DNA of 64,000 nt from Phallusia fumigata (GCA_008931825.1 QXVZ01014505.1:1-64000), one strand, 5' to 3'; shown: positions 37,791 to 52,013, counted from the stretch's first letter. Translations and numbers: made by a program. Notes: generated by a model not told the origin, from the sequence alone.

Positions 37791-39290
37791 TATTTCAGCA
37801 CTATTGCCTGTTTTCCAAGTTCATTCCCCTTTTTTGTTAGTTGCAATAATTTTGATACCTTTGTGTTCTGCTTTGTCAATTGTTGTTCATACCTGTGGCA
37901 TATATTTCAACCAAGTATTTTTTGCTTTCACTGCTATGTTATCTGTCAGAATTATGTCTTGCCAACTACCACTCAGTAAAACCTGAAAATGTCTGCATGT
38001 TGCCAGATGTTGTTTATTGTTTTAGTTCTTGAGGAAATATGCATTGAAAACCTGCCATCCCAGTTACCCATTCCTCAAAAGAAGCACATTTTTTTAACTT
38101 TATGAACACATACCGTATTAAGAAGATGAAATATGAAAAGTTTAATTAACATGTGTTGTAGTGGTAGTATCAATCCGCTCAACTATTACTCATATCATCA
38201 AAACCAACAATTCCTATTAAAAAGGTGAACAAAAAAGTGAAAACTTGGTAAAAATGGCCTAAAACTTTCAAAACTTCTAGTTAAAAACAAAATTTAAAAT
38301 CATGAATAAATTCAACTCCTAGTATTCATAGGAGTCTGACTCCAATCATACTCCGCGGCCTGTATTGGCATGATATTGCATGTGATTTGGTTGTTTTTAG
38401 TAAATATTCATGCTTTTGTCATTTTCATTCATAATCCAAAGATGACCAACCCGTATTTTCAGTAGAAATTGAAATATGTGGAAAATATCATTTGATGAGT
38501 AATGGTGTATGTGGAGTGACAACATGGCGAACCTATTGCAGACTAAGTTTATTGAAAACATGTGAGAAGTTCTTGATCAACACATGGCATCACGCTAAAT
38601 TAACAACAGCACATTCAACACTGATTAAGGAAACACACAAAATCTTTAGCAATAGCAACAATTATTTGTTCTGCATTACACAAAACTGTCATGAGTATAT
38701 TACACTCAGAACATGTAAAATGATTGCCAATCAGCTGGTACAACTACTAACATACATACAGCAGAGCTGAGAACAAACCATACTAGTATCTAGCATGCTG
38801 GCAGAAAAAATACATTAGAAACAAATTTCTTTTGACATAATATCCAAGTCAACTGCCAGGAATGTATGGGACCATTTGTACACAAGTGAGCAACATCACA
38901 TGCAGCAGGCTAAGTATGAAATAGAAAACAATTTCCAGTAAATGAGGAAACACTGCATAATGCACAATAAACATAAATCGCAAACTGCAAGCTATAGTAA
39001 AAAATTAAATAGGTAAAAGTGACAGCATAAAACTTAAAAAAAGCTTATATACAAAAAAATTCGAGTAAAAATGGTCAATACAGTGATAACAAATTCAATG
39101 TTCACCAGTAAACTTAAGTGTGGCCATTGCAAAAAATCTGAGTTACAGCACCTGGATAATGGGTGATCACTTTTAGTGCAAATACATATTGAAGACATGA
39201 AACACGTTTTGAAATACAGCAAATTAACTGTGTGTGTGTATATAGCAGCATACATACAATGGTATTACAATAACCAAGCATGTGCTAGTA
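37791..39290. other. Intergenic region downstream of two convergent genes
   Basis: DCLRE1A and the CTTNBP2NL-like gene converge here. A GACTCC-rich fragment related to the element in the DCLRE1A intron lies at 38320-38360. No exon was supported. Confidence 0.55.
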
Positions 39291-42200
39291 TCATTTGAAT
39301 GTAAACATGTTGGGTCCAATGGGTGATTTAGGAACAGTGTTTGTTACTGGTGATCTTAGTTGACCATCTGGACCATCTTGGGAGGGAAAAAGACGCTGCT
39401 GTGCACTTAAATGATTGACAGATCCTAAATTTACAAAACTCATATTCACTCTAAAACAAAAAACTTGACAGAAAAATCACACATTTATTAAATATTTGAG
39501 CATTTATTCATTATTCTAAAGCAGCTTTTGAGAAGAAAATTTTAACACATTGCTTTGAAAAAGACTCAGTCCAAAATTTGTTGACACACTTGATTCTTAA
39601 ACTTGCACTGATACAACATAACATTCTTTACCTGGTGGTGTAGGTTGAATTCCTGGGGGTTGTAAAATGTTGATTTCATTACCTACATAATATTTTGATG
39701 ATTTCACCAACTCAAATGGAGTGGATGTGACTTAAATACCATTGTTGTGCTTGATAAAGCATTTGCTTTTTTGTGTGTATATCAGGCATCTAAGTATCAA
39801 ACCGGACTACAAATTCTAAACGACTATGTAAATGGGAGCAGAGTTATTGTAATGCGCCGTCTTTTGCAGCGTGATATAGGAAACCTATTTCTGTTGCCAC
39901 TACACAATAACAGGTTAACTTTCACTAACATAATGACTGCCAAGCAGACTTTATTTTTTGGGGATGCTATTAATATTTTGATTGATTTTAGGAGGCCAGT
40001 GGTACTACCTGTAAAGCACAGAAGCAAAGGTTTAACAATTGAATAACAACTTACTAGTACTTAATCTCTTGCTAAGGCCTCGATTGTTAGAATTATTTGC
40101 ATTTAATGATGTTGGTCTTTTCACACTCCCTGTCTTGCCACTGCCAGCATGGCCATGATTCTAAAATTGGGAAACTTTAGTAAAAGCCCTGGCAACATTT
40201 GCTAACACTTCATGTGACTAACCTTCGAAACTCCCCCTACAGAGACCTTAGGAGCAGACAATCGAGAGATCTTTTCTCCCATTCCTGAAAGTTTTAAAAT
40301 CACACATGAATAAAAACTGCATGTTTTCATACAAGGTGATGCATAATATTTTGTAAGAGCAAGGATGTCTGCAAGTTCTAATACAATGTAACTGGATATC
40401 ATGGCTTTTCATGATACAGTACTAGTTAAAAGAATGGAAACGATCAAAGTTATCTTGTATGTTAATAATGCAATCATTCCTAATAATGTGCATCAAAAGA
40501 AAGATTTGAATATTTTAGTTATTGTTTGTGTGATTATTTTAGTTGCCTCCTGTAATTAGCATCTTGTTACAAATCTAATGTAACAAGAAAAATATTACCT
40601 GATATCACAAAAAAAACTTCCCGGTTTTTTTAAACCAGACAGTCAAACCCCAAATCAACATTTTCAGAGAATTCTAAATTTAATTCCAAAAAGGACTGTA
40701 AACCTACCCGACTTTTTGCCNATGATACAGTACTAGTTAAAAGAATGGAAACCATTAAAGTTATCTGCTATGTTAATAAAGCAATCATTCCCAATAATGT
40801 GCATCAAAAGATTTGAATATTTTAGTTATTGTTTGTGTGATTATTTTAGTTGCCTCCTGTAATTAGCATCTTGTTACAAATCTAATGTTACAAGAAAAAT
40901 ATAACCTGATATCACAAAAAAAATTTCCTGGTCATACACCAGACAGTCAAACCCCAAATCAACATTTCCAGAGAATTCTAAATTTAATTCCAAAAAGGAC
41001 TTTAAACCTACCCGACTTTTTGCCAGTATCTTTATCGCTGAATGTCTTAGCACTTGGAAGTTTTGTACTGTGATAAATTAAAAGGTTTACAGAGTACACA
41101 TACATATAACAAAACAAATTTGGTCTGATAAAAACCTTGTTTGCTTGGTCAATAAGTTGGGCTTTTTTGGTGGCAAAGGAGGAGGGCGGATTTTTGTTGT
41201 TTGTTCACTAGCATGGGTCCCTAGGTTTTCTGAAGCCTGTAACAAGGTAGTTAATAAACAGGTAATTTCACATGCTATGGCATGAATTGCATATAAGTTA
41301 CCCTTGGTGGTTTTGGTGACTGGGACATGTGTGAAAAATTTTGATCTTTCTTCTTTGTGTTGGATTTACTTTTTAAAACTGCAGGCAGTGAATTGTTTTC
41401 TGTTGCTTCTTTTGTATGAATTCTTCCCAAAGAGCTACAAACATAAACAATGAAAACTTCATAACTAACTATTCTACATTAGTCAATAGTTACAAAATCT
41501 AAGAAGCTCAACTTATTGTATACATTCAATTATAACTTATCCAAACCGTTTTGGGGGTAGTTGTTCAGGCTTTTGACTCTTGTTGATGGCTGTGGACACA
41601 TTTGATGGTACAGGTGATGATTTGGCGATCTGTTGAAATTTTTGCCTTGTTTCCTGAAACTGACTAGAATGTGGTGGTAAATGTTGCTCAGAAGATGTCA
41701 ATCCTTCCATGGGGAATGGAGTGCTGGGCTGGGGTTGATTCGGTGAGTTTAGCGCAAAGTTTGCAGCACCAGAGGTTGGAGAAGAAATTATTGCAGGGCT
41801 TGTGGGCAGCATCTTGAAGTTCTGTGTAACAGCTTTTTGATCTACTGTCTGCTGTTCTGGGACAGAGCTTTGGTGAATTGGCCTGGCACCAAACTTTCTG
41901 TGCACAACTCTTTTCTCAATAACACTGGGGGTTCTTTTTACAGAAACAGTTTTGTATTGACCTTCACTGGTATCAATGATGGGCAGATTTTTTGTTTCAG
42001 GATATTCATTGGGAGGAGTTAAAGGTGTTTCATATTCCTCTTTTCTGCCATTATCACTGGTGGCAAATGTTTGCTTTTGTCCATCCTGAACTACTGTTAA
42101 ATTTGTTTCATCAGCTTCAAGATTCATCTTCAAGGTCTTAGCTTGCTGAAAAAGGTATTCCACTTGCTTTGTCATTCTTATTTCATTATCCTTTGAATTT

Positions 42201-44616
42201 TGCAACTTTTTTTCCAATTCCTCATTTCTTGCAATCAGCTGGAACAGCAAACCTAGATAACTACCATGTTGTGGTTTATTACTTTAATGACCTATGACTT
42301 ACCTCCAGAACTTTTTCATTTAGTTTTGTATCTGCAATCGACTCAAAGTTGTCAGGTTTCATTTCCCTTTGCCTTTCATTCAATAACATAGTTATGATCT
42401 AAACAAATCAACTTTAGAATTTATTCAAGACAAAAACACATACATATTCATTTTCTTACAAGTCTGTGTTTTGTTCTTTCCTTAGTAACAAGCTGAAGGA
42501 GTTTTTTATATTCTTGTTCAATTCTTTTTGTTTTAGTTTTTTCCATTTGCAACAAAACCATGAACTTTTCTCTGTTTTTTTCATGCTCCTCAGTTGAGTT
42601 TTCTTTCTTTTCAGAGAGGTTGAAATGCCTTTTTTTCTCTTCAATCAGTTCGTCATTTACCTAACACATGTAAAATGTATACTTTTTTAGTTTGCTTGGT
42701 ATTTAGTACATAATATGCGGAAAACAAACAATATGATTGAAACATTTTTTCATCATTATGTCATATTCAAGTTTTTACAGCTTATCATTATTTTTTGCAA
42801 TTGTAGAACATTTCACACTGTGTGGGCTTCCAGTTAAGATAAATGGCGAATTTGGGCCTTAGTAATGAAAGTTTGTTGACAGATTCATATCTTTTGCTGG
42901 TTACAATGGGTTTTGTGGCTCAGACTAATATTTTAGTCTGATATTATACACTAAAAGTAATGCAGTCCGATACAATACATGCCTCTTTTAAAAAAGGAAC
43001 TCCGAAAAGTGCAAACATTAAAACTTGTTCATAAAATAAGACTCAATTCAGTATATTTTACATTCTTTTGTGCTTTGTTGCTGCAAAACAAACAACAATT
43101 ATATTCCGTTTTTGCATTAGTTGGCCACACACAGGGAGGAAAATGTCCCTTCTCGGTACTGTTGCCCCACAACCGCTTATGATTTTCACCCTGATCTTGT
43201 GTGGATTAGAAGTTGTTGAAACAGGCCAAAATAGTATGTAACTTACCATATTGTAGTAGGCATCACTCAATGCAAGATGTTGCTTTACTCTTTCCTGTTG
43301 TTTTTTGTATTTGTTTACAACTTTTTCCAACAAGGGTAGTGGGGCGATTTTAATCTAAATACCCAACATAAATAAAGAATTTATAAAATACCGGCAGAGT
43401 AGTTTTGAGCAAAAGAATGTCGACACTCTAAACTTACGTATTTAATGATTTATTTTATGGCATAATACAGTATTTTAACCAATTTTGGCATCAATTTTTT
43501 TCCAGCAAAATTTATAAGTGGTTTAAAATATTTGTAATAATATTGACTTTTATTAATGTTCAAATGGAAGCACCAAGGGCTGTTATTTTCAACCAACTCT
43601 CTTTAAAACAACTTGGTATGTGTTTAAAACATGTTCGCATTATTCAATATGTCAACATACAGGATAAGTTTTGGTGAAGGCCTAATTTATTATAGTATTC
43701 CAACCTGTTCAGGTTGCTTGGGGTTAGTTTCTTGACATGGAGTGACAGATCCACTTACAGCTTCATTGTCTCGCATTAAAGCTAAAAAGGGATCAGAAAT
43801 GTTGTGTTGAAAGTAGTTGTCTTTCACATAAGAATCCCGATTAACCTGAGCCTTCAAAAGTGATACAGTTGCAAGCAGTTTGTTAAATGCAAGTTTATAC
43901 ACAGGTTTTTAATATTAAACCTGAAGTGTGGTGATGTAAATGTCCCTTGCTTCAAGTTCTCCCTCCAATATGCTCAACAACCTCAGCAAATCATTTTTTC
44001 CTAGCATTGCCATGTTAAGGCTTTTAGATGTGGCCTGAAATACACAAAAACATAAATAAAATTATGTTTATGGCCCACATGAGGTTTAAAGTAGAACCAC
44101 TATTATGGTATACACAAAGTTAAACAAACATGATTAAGTTTTCTTTACTTTGTGTACAATAGCACTCCGAAATACAATGTCACTGATATGGTTTGTTTTT
44201 TATTCAATTAATAAAAACTGTGTGTTTGAGATGCAAAATTTTCTATACCCTTACATGTACTGTGACAAGTCAAAAACTGTTTAGACATTTAAAGTCAACC
44301 GAACAAATTTTACAAAAAATTAACAGCCCTTTGGACAATCAAAAACCGGTCCACAACTTTGTATCTCCCACAAAACATTTATAGAACATCCAGTTTGTTA
44401 TTATAAAACATAAATACTTAAATAGGCTTAAAAAATAGACACTAAAATGGGTAAATTAATTAAACTAATATACTGAAGAGCAGATTGATTACAAATTGTG
44501 GCATATACTTTTTTATTGTTTTGCCTGCTTCCTTGTGATGAAGATGTGTCACTGCATGATTTTTTTGTATCTGAAACATGTGATTTATCAGAGCCAGGTG
44601 TTACTTCTGCTTCCAT
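39291..44616 (-). CDS. CTTNBP2NL: Cortactin-binding protein 2 N-terminal-like protein
   Basis: Fourteen exons: 44509-44616, 43921-44034, 43705-43851, 43247-43354, 42460-42660, 42303-42398, 41547-42238, 41302-41434, 41136-41236, 41012-41067, 40223-40284, 40055-40160, 39632-39730, 39291-39448 (726 residues). The diagnostic CortBP2 blocks are LLRLLSILEGELEARD (about 52-67) and DPFLALMRD (94-102). Coiled coil runs to about 310. The rest is Ser/Pro-rich and disordered, with PPPLPPKKP near 551, a likely SH3 ligand. Vertebrate relatives bind striatin-family STRIPAK complexes and the actin cortex; that is family knowledge. There are no ankyrin repeats, so it resembles CTTNBP2NL more than CTTNBP2. The donor of exon 7 (gtttgg) is weak; without splicing the frame stops at 41537-41539. 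Confidence 0.85.
40411..41027. repeat. Assembly duplication around the N at 40721
   Basis: About 310 bases (40411-40720) recur from 40722 with substitutions and small indels. The first copy holds only the first few bases of exon 10 of the CTTNBP2NL-like gene, so the exon itself is not duplicated. Confidence 0.75.
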
Positions 44617-45998
44617 GTTGTCGTTATGACAATTCCAGATATAATTGGGTATATTACCAGTGCCTAACTTTTTAAATCTAAGGATTTAAAACTAATCATT
44701 CACCACACTAGATCTGAAAAATACCCAAGTTAGACAACACAAACTTAACACAAAAATATATGTTACAAGTAAGTTTAGTAACTACTACATATCGAGGCTA
44801 TTGGCGTAATTTTGTTATCAGGCAATAATAAAATTTTTTTACGAAACTAATAAAGTCTACAGATTTTTTTACTTTATAGAATTTCTATTTCCACATACAT
44901 AAGCACTTAAATGTGGTATAGTGGGTTGGGTTTCGAGAGATACATGTCACGCAACTTTATTGCTTTTAAACCTAAAACAACAGCAACCAGTGCAAAGCAA
45001 TCTTTTGGCAATTTGCCAACATCAAACTATTTTTTATTTCCTGTATCTTCCTCCGTTTCCCTATATCTTCCTCATTTTTCGATATCCTTGTTTAAGTAGT
45101 GTTTGGTAGGTTTAGAACACTATCCTACGTTTGCACTGCAAATATACATTTATCAGGGAACAACAAAATTTACTGGAAAGCGCAGAATTTCACGTCCTCA
45201 GGGTTTCGTTGTACAAAATCACACTGATTCATAAATCATCCCCCTTTTCCCTTTGCTAGTAGCGGTAAAAGTACAATATTAGTGTCCTTTCTTATACATG
45301 GAAAGTTTCATAATTCTGCAAATCAACTGAATTAACGCAAAACTCAACAAAACTTATTCGGAAATAATGATGCAAATTTACATCGGTCATTGTGAATATT
45401 TTGCAAATGGTTGCTTGTTGTAGCATATGTTCTCTATGCTTGTGGTTTTTGTTTTCAATGAATTCGAAACAGAAATACCAAACCTGAGGTGCAAGACTCA
45501 TGTTACACTTGTACCGGCCACGTTTAAAACAAAGCAAAATTTAACAACAGCACTGGACCAGGCCTGTTTTTCTCAACTAAACAACACTTCGGTTTATCTG
45601 GATAAAGGTTTCTCTTTTTACATCTCAAATCCGTACACCAAACCACGTTGCAGTTACATGTTTATACAACTGCACTGCATACTGTTAGATTCTTGCATCA
45701 CTGCATTATACTTCACAGAAAAGTGATGTTCCGCGTACGGCCGCGAGCAAAAAAACGTTGTTTATTTTACTTTCAAAATAACTATCGAGGTCATGTAAAC
45801 CTTTTTTTTCATCAGCGATTTGAAAAAACAATGATTTCTTAACCGCCTGTGCTAATATTGTGAGAGTTGTTTTAATAATAACTGTAGCATCGCTGTACAT
45901 GTGTTTAATTATCGATTACTATCGAGTTGCGTGACGTCACAACCTTGGCGTTGTTTTACTGACATCACTGCTGGGCAGCGTGACTGCCTCGTGTACAT
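44617..45998. other. Intergenic region upstream of the CTTNBP2NL-like gene
   Basis: It holds the presumed promoter of the minus-strand gene. No exon, RNA gene or element was supported here. Confidence 0.5.
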
Positions 45999-47045
45999 CA
46001 GGGTGGTCAGTTTGGCCGTTTTTCGGCCAAATTTCAAAAGTTTGGCCGAAAAAAATTTGGGTTGGCCGAAAAAAAAATTTGGTTGAATTTTTCTTTGATC
46101 GTTGTAGCCTATTGCGAAACCCAGCCATTTTACTATCACATCATAGCAATCTGGCCACATCATTAAGTCAGTTGATCACTCTGTATACCACAAGCGTCTG
46201 TATACCAGAGAGTCGAACTGGAGCTAAATCCGAACCCGCGAACCGGTTTGAGCGGTTTATTTCATTAAACCTGAACCGAACTCGAACCGTAAATTTTATT
46301 TTTTTCAAAACCCGAACCGGAGCTGAACCTTATATTTCGTTTGGCTGTAAACCTGAACCAGAAGGGAACCAATAAAAAAGAAGACTCATGTTTCTATGTA
46401 ATCACCACCACCAAAGTTTTCCGCGACTTGTGAAAAATGCTAGCGTTTTCTTGCCTAAAATTTGTCCTTTCTTCGGTTATCGAAAATGCACTTCTGCTGA
46501 TATTGTTTCTTATTTATTTCAGGTTTTTGCAGCGCATAAGTCTATTAGGAACTTGAACGTTGGTTTTAGTGGTGGTGCAGCGAAGTAGGGTGTAGCTAAA
46601 ACAACAATTAACTAAAGGAGTATTTAAACCGGGTTAAAAGCCGCAAACCGGTTCGGACCGGTTAATTTGCCCGAACCGAAACTAAACCCGAACCGGAAAA
46701 TATGTTTTTCGTAAAACCTGAATCAAACCCGAACCTTGAAAAATTATAAATAGCGAACCAGAACCGAACTTGAACCCTTATAACAAGCGGTTCGACTCTC
46801 TGCTGTATACACGCAAATCGCATCTTATCTTACGTAGTTTTTGTTTTAGTGTTGCGTTTGCTTAGCTTTCCAATTTCCTACAGTATAGTCAAAACCTGTG
46901 TCAAAAACGATTTGTGATATCTTGCATTAAAACAAGTTTTAGTGTCAAACAAGCTTTTGCTTTTGAAAGTTGGCCGAATTTTCTGTATTTTTGCCGAATT
47001 TTGTCAGCTATTTGTCCGAATTTGATTTTAAACCAGACAACCCTG
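45999..47045. mobile_element. hAT-like non-autonomous transposon (outer element)
   Basis: The ends CAGGGTGGTC and, inverted, CAGGGTTGTC are flanked by a perfect 8-bp target duplication GTGTACAT (45991-45998 and 47046-47053). The arms are rich in GGCCGAA/TTCGGCC. No transposase is seen. A second element is nested inside at 46206-46802. Confidence 0.85.
46206..46802. mobile_element. hAT-like transposon nested in the outer element
   Basis: The ends CAGAGAGTCGAAC and, inverted, CAGAGAGTCGAACC are flanked by the 8-bp duplication CTGTATAC (46198-46205 and 46803-46810). The interior is built of GAACCG/CGGTTC-like repeats. It is a short element without coding capacity, inserted after the outer one. 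Confidence 0.85.
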
Positions 47046-47696
47046 GTGTACATTAGTGACTGGAAGTTGTATAGAGGCAGCATGTTTTACCTGAAGTAAC
47101 CGGTCATGTTTTTTTTGTGTTTAAGCGATTAAGTATAGGTAATAATGCACTGAATAGTATATTGGAGTTGTTCATTTTGTACCGTGAATTCGACTGTGGT
47201 GCACCGCTGTGTCGTTTCCGGACAACCTGCACCTTTTCCGAACTCGTTCCGATCGCTTCCAGCTTAACGGTAACTCTGGTCCTGTAATGGTTCGAAACCG
47301 CTCTTGCTTTTAATTTGGTATCTACTGCTGTTGTTTGACCAGCTCTCGAGTGCCACCAGCTGACTGTTTCGCCGAAAAAAAATCGTTCGTTATTTAGAGG
47401 TTTCTGATCGCGAGGAGGAGCGAGTTTGGAACCGTTCTGGGAATATAAGCGGTTGGCCCTGCTGTGCGGTCACCGTCTGATTGGGCCCGCGAGTTCTCCA
47501 GTGAATTCCAAACTCGAATTTTGTAGCCTGTTAATCACGATTTGTTTTTCACATTGTGAAGAATGAATGACACCAAAGGTTGTCAATAGCCCCTTGTTAT
47601 GCATTACAAGCCATTGTTATGTATAACGAACGGCTGTTTACCATCAACTTTTTTCACTATAACTAACTTTACAGTTAATTTGGGCTCATGAAAAAA

Positions 47697-49086
47697 GCCT
47701 TTAAAACTCCATCTATCACACACTATGGCCTGTGGAAGTTCTAACGGCCCGTGACAAAATGTAGATGCACCAAGCCGATCTAGGTAAAGGCAGGCCCGAA
47801 ACGACTTCGGTTAAATCGGATCTTCACAAAATCCGAATTAATCGAAGCTTGCTGTACTTTACTAGTCGCCTATAACCAGGACGATTAAACAAGAATGTAG
47901 GGTAATGTTACAACCATATATTGACAATGCAAGGACTGACCCTGCAAGTGTGTTTGACTCGAATTCCTTGAAATGTTTGGTGCTTGCTCATTTCTCACTT
48001 GGGCCAAGACAACTGCTCAATTTTCAACTTTCTAACTAACCCAGCTGGATTACAGTGCTAAGAATGTTAAAAATACATGAATTTGTGTTGTAAGTGAGAT
48101 TATGTTTCTTTTTTGATGTCAATCTGGCAAAACATCTATGATAAGATGGAAAAAATCATCACGTTTCCATTGCCGTTAGTCTGATCGGAATTAGCCTATT
48201 ATAAATTGTGGTCTGATCGGACCATACCTAGATATTTCTTTTGTTAACTTATTTACATTGCCATTCCGATACATGGTAATTACCTTCGAGGCTGAATCTA
48301 GAAATNGCCTTTAAAACTCCATCTATCACACACTATGGCCTGTGGAAGTTCTAACGGCCCGTGACAAAATGTAGATGCACCAAGCCGATCTAGGTAAAGG
48401 CAGGCCCGAAACGACTTCGGTTAAATCGGATCTTCACAAAATCCGAATTAATCGAAGCTTGCTGTACTTTACTAGTCGCCTATAACCAGGACGATTAAAC
48501 AAGAATGTAGGGTAATGTTACAACCATATATTGACAATGCAAGGACTGACCCTTCAAGTGTGTTTGACTCGAATTCCTTGAAATGTTTGGTGCTTGCTCA
48601 TTTCTCACTTGGGCTAAGACAACTGCTCAATTTTCAACTTTCGAACTAACCCAGCTGGATTACAGTGCTAATAATGTTAAAAATACATGAATTTGTGTTG
48701 TAAGTGAGATTATGTTTCTTTTTTGATGTCAATCTGGCAAAACATCTATGATAAGATGGAAAAAATAATCACGTTTCCATTGCCGTTAGTCTGATCGGAA
48801 TTAGCCTATTATAAATTGTGGTCTGATCGGACCATACCTAGATATTTCTTTTGTCAACTTATTTACATTGCCATTCCGATTTACTCTTACCGAACGCGTT
48901 GTTTGGGCAATAGAACGCCTAGAGTGTCGTACGTTAAATTAATATATGTTAGTATTAGTTGCTGATAACTATTATTGTTTTTTTAGGCTAAACCTCATTG
49001 TGCTTGATTTTCCATTGTGCTTGATTTAATTTTTGTCGAACGCCTTGGTAGGACATGGTAATTACTTTCGAGGCTGAATCTAGAAA
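47697..49086. repeat. Assembly duplication with an insertion difference
   Basis: Segment 47697-48305 recurs from 48307 after a single N. The copies are nearly identical, except that the second carries 172 extra bases (48881-49052) between CCATTCCGAT and ACATGGTAAT. This is best read as two alleles that were not merged. Confidence 0.8.
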
Positions 49087-49708
49087 TCCTGGGATTATTT
49101 TTATTGAAATCCCGGAATTTTAATTATATAGCCTATCTAACAAGCATAGGCAGTGCGAACTGCTTTAAATTTCGGTTAATTTGTTTGAAAATATTTTAAA
49201 ATAATTGTGTAACTCGTTAAAATAGCCACTAGTGTGTGAATTTTTGCTTATGCGTTTAAGAAACAGCCATCCAATTTTTGTGTTACAAATTTGAGTTTAG
49301 TGGTCGAAAAAAGCGTGTCCAACACAATACAATATGTTAATCGCTGACCAAGCTTTATAAAATTTTTATACGTTCAGGCCAAAATAAATTGTGAGGTTTG
49401 TGTAGGGCATGCGCGATTCAAACAAAGGATAGCGAATCGGATCTTCATTACACAAAGAAACGTCAGTAACGACGTTTTTACTGCACAGAACCACAAAACG
49501 CCATTTTAAACGGTTATCACAGGGCAGCAATTTGGCGCCAAGAAAAGTTTTGCGTGTGTAGAATTATATTCCAAGGAAAACTTGCCAAAAAAACACTATG
49601 AAACGAGGAAAGATTTTACCAAATTCTTGTGTTTAAAGTCAGCTAATAGCTAGAGAGGCCGCTACACACATGTTCTTTCAGAGTACCCAAAAAAACAAAA
49701 GTAAGACT

Positions 49709-49770
49709 TTCCTCATTCACTGAAATAGGTTATAACAGTTTCCTCATTGACTGAAATAAGTTGTAACAGT
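49709..49770. repeat. Tandem pair of a 31-bp unit
   Basis: Two adjacent copies, 49709-49739 and 49740-49770, each contain CCTCATT and CTGAAATA, with three differences. Confidence 0.75.
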
Positions 49771-52013
49771 TTAGCCAAAAAAGGCATTTTAGCGTCTACA
49801 CTTCAGGCGCTTTTTTGGTAGGCATTCAGAACAGTGGGGTGATTGGTCAGTTGTACGCACATTAAGAGACTTAGATGAGACTGCTTTGTTTTTGGTAATA
49901 GACCCTCGACGATTGTGCATGCGGCGTATTGCAATCTCGAAGTTTATTTGTTCGTGTGTTCATTAATGTTTAATGACGCTTGTTGTGTTAAAATATATGT
50001 TCCCCAGAGGATAGATTCAGATGGGGGATGTGACCTCGGCTTTACAAAACGTTGTGATATAAACCTAATGATATTGATTTGTCCATTATTGTGCTTAAAT
50101 ACAATAATGATGCAATTGGTTCTGTCTGTGACATCTTATAATAGAATGAAAGTCATTTAAAAATAATTTTGAAATGAAAGATTAATTACAGTATGTGAGA
50201 GAAAGCTCGTCAAACGTTGCGCATAATGTCAACAAGTGCACTTAAAAACCCTAAACACTTTCCGACTTCGGTAAAAGTTTTACAAGTGTTGAAGTTTAAA
50301 GCTGTTGCTAAGAACGCCTGTCGAGTGTGCTTAGTTGAATTGGACCACGGACCATGGGGAAAAGCAATATGAACAAGGCATTTTTTTGCTGCTTCAACAA
50401 AAACAAAACCGCTTGCCGATCAAATCGTTTGGCCTGAGGTAGATTTATTCGTTGTGCGCGCTGTTAAGCGAATATACTAAAATTAATCTGTTTTTGCAAG
50501 GAACGACGTATGTGATTGTTTTACTGATACGTTTGATGTAATTTTTGTGTCGATACTTTATACCAATCTTGTCGACAGAGTCAGGTTCTAAAAATCAAGT
50601 TTTATTTCTGTAGTTCACATCCTGCTTCCAAATGTAACATTGTTGGCGAAATTGCTTATTTAATTTTCTCATGTTCTATCGGCGGACAAGGTTTGGCGTG
50701 ATTCCTCGGCGTACAAACTTCGACAAACGTAACATGAAACATGAATAAGACAGAAAGTAAACAGTGTACGAGTGAGACCGGGAATGAGAGACTGCTCGCA
50801 GGGCGACTATTGTGTCTGCGCGGTTTTGAATGACCAATTATGTAGCTGTGCCCTTCATCACAATTCGATACGACATTGCTGATACGGACAGTAGGCACTT
50901 TGACACGAAAGAGTGACATATATGTTTTGGGGTGAGACAGAAACGAAATGCGGTGTCCTGTGCTGCGCAACGTAACAGTTTGCAAGTTGGTTCCGTTAAA
51001 GATGTGTTAAGTTTGTTAGTGTTTGTGACTTGGCTTTAAACAGGTGATTTATTATGTACGGAACAATATTAGGAAACCTAGAATAATACTTATGATAAGG
51101 TAATATTTACTAAAAAGCATTTTGTGCACCACTGCAAATGACGGCAGCCACTGATCTAGTAGGAACATGGGTAAGATACATTTGATAATTGAAGGTAAAT
51201 TATTTTGGTTAATTTTTCCAATGAACAAACTTTTAGTATCCGTCGGGATATTACGGGCACTTCCGAAGCAAGACAAGAAATGATATTCTACAGGAATACC
51301 GGCATGCCGCAACTCCCTCACCACCATCCAAGTTTATAAAACGAGTTAGAGTAGGTTAAAACTCTTATACCTTGCTGCGTTGGCTGTTTTAAGAAAGTGC
51401 CTTTATCCGAGAAATCTGTGTGCGTGTAAAGTTGAGAAACAAAGCAACACTTTTGTTGCGAACATTTAGTGTTGTACTTAGATTAGACAAATTGTATCAA
51501 AGAATAAAGTAGAAAACAATCCTAACAGCTGCAAAATGGCGATACAATAACAACGAAGCTATATATGGTTGATTCAATAGTATCCGATTCCAATCGACAT
51601 TTAGCAATGTGTACTGTAACAACAACACTGAGATTATCAGTGGTTAAATCAAATCGTCACAAAGCCCCGCGGCAGCGCAGTCGAAACAGTCTATTCTAAA
51701 GCATATAGTACAAGTCCGATGCTTTGTACCCAGTTTTACAATGTCTGTGTGATACATTGACATGTGATCAAAATTTAGTCCCAAAATAATGCAAAAGTTT
51801 TCTATTTTTGATGAACAGAAATCTCCTGATGTTCATCTTTTCTCGAAGCACGACAACAGACATTCATTTCCAACAGACGCCAGCTATTTTGACACAGTAA
51901 GAAACATATTTGCAAAATTTGCCAGTTTAAGCATGAATAAAAAACTTTAATGTAGAGGTTTATAAAGCAATTCACGACACAGGCCACCGCAGGTAATCAC
52001 TGATGTGTTTCAG

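Larger units (their letters stand above)
47054..52013. other. Large intergenic region
   Basis: About 5 kb without a supported gene. It contains the 0.6-kb assembly repeat around 48306 and a 31-bp tandem pair at 49709-49770. Open frames of about 80-110 codons at 49915-50160 and 50656-50985 lack splice partners, motifs or family resemblance and are not called. Upstream exons of the gene at 52014 may lie here. Confidence 0.5.

Noticed and set aside
50656-50985. 109-codon minus-strand open frame in the 47-52 kb spacer
   Set aside because: The composition is not protein-like across the frame, and there are no splice signals or conserved motifs.
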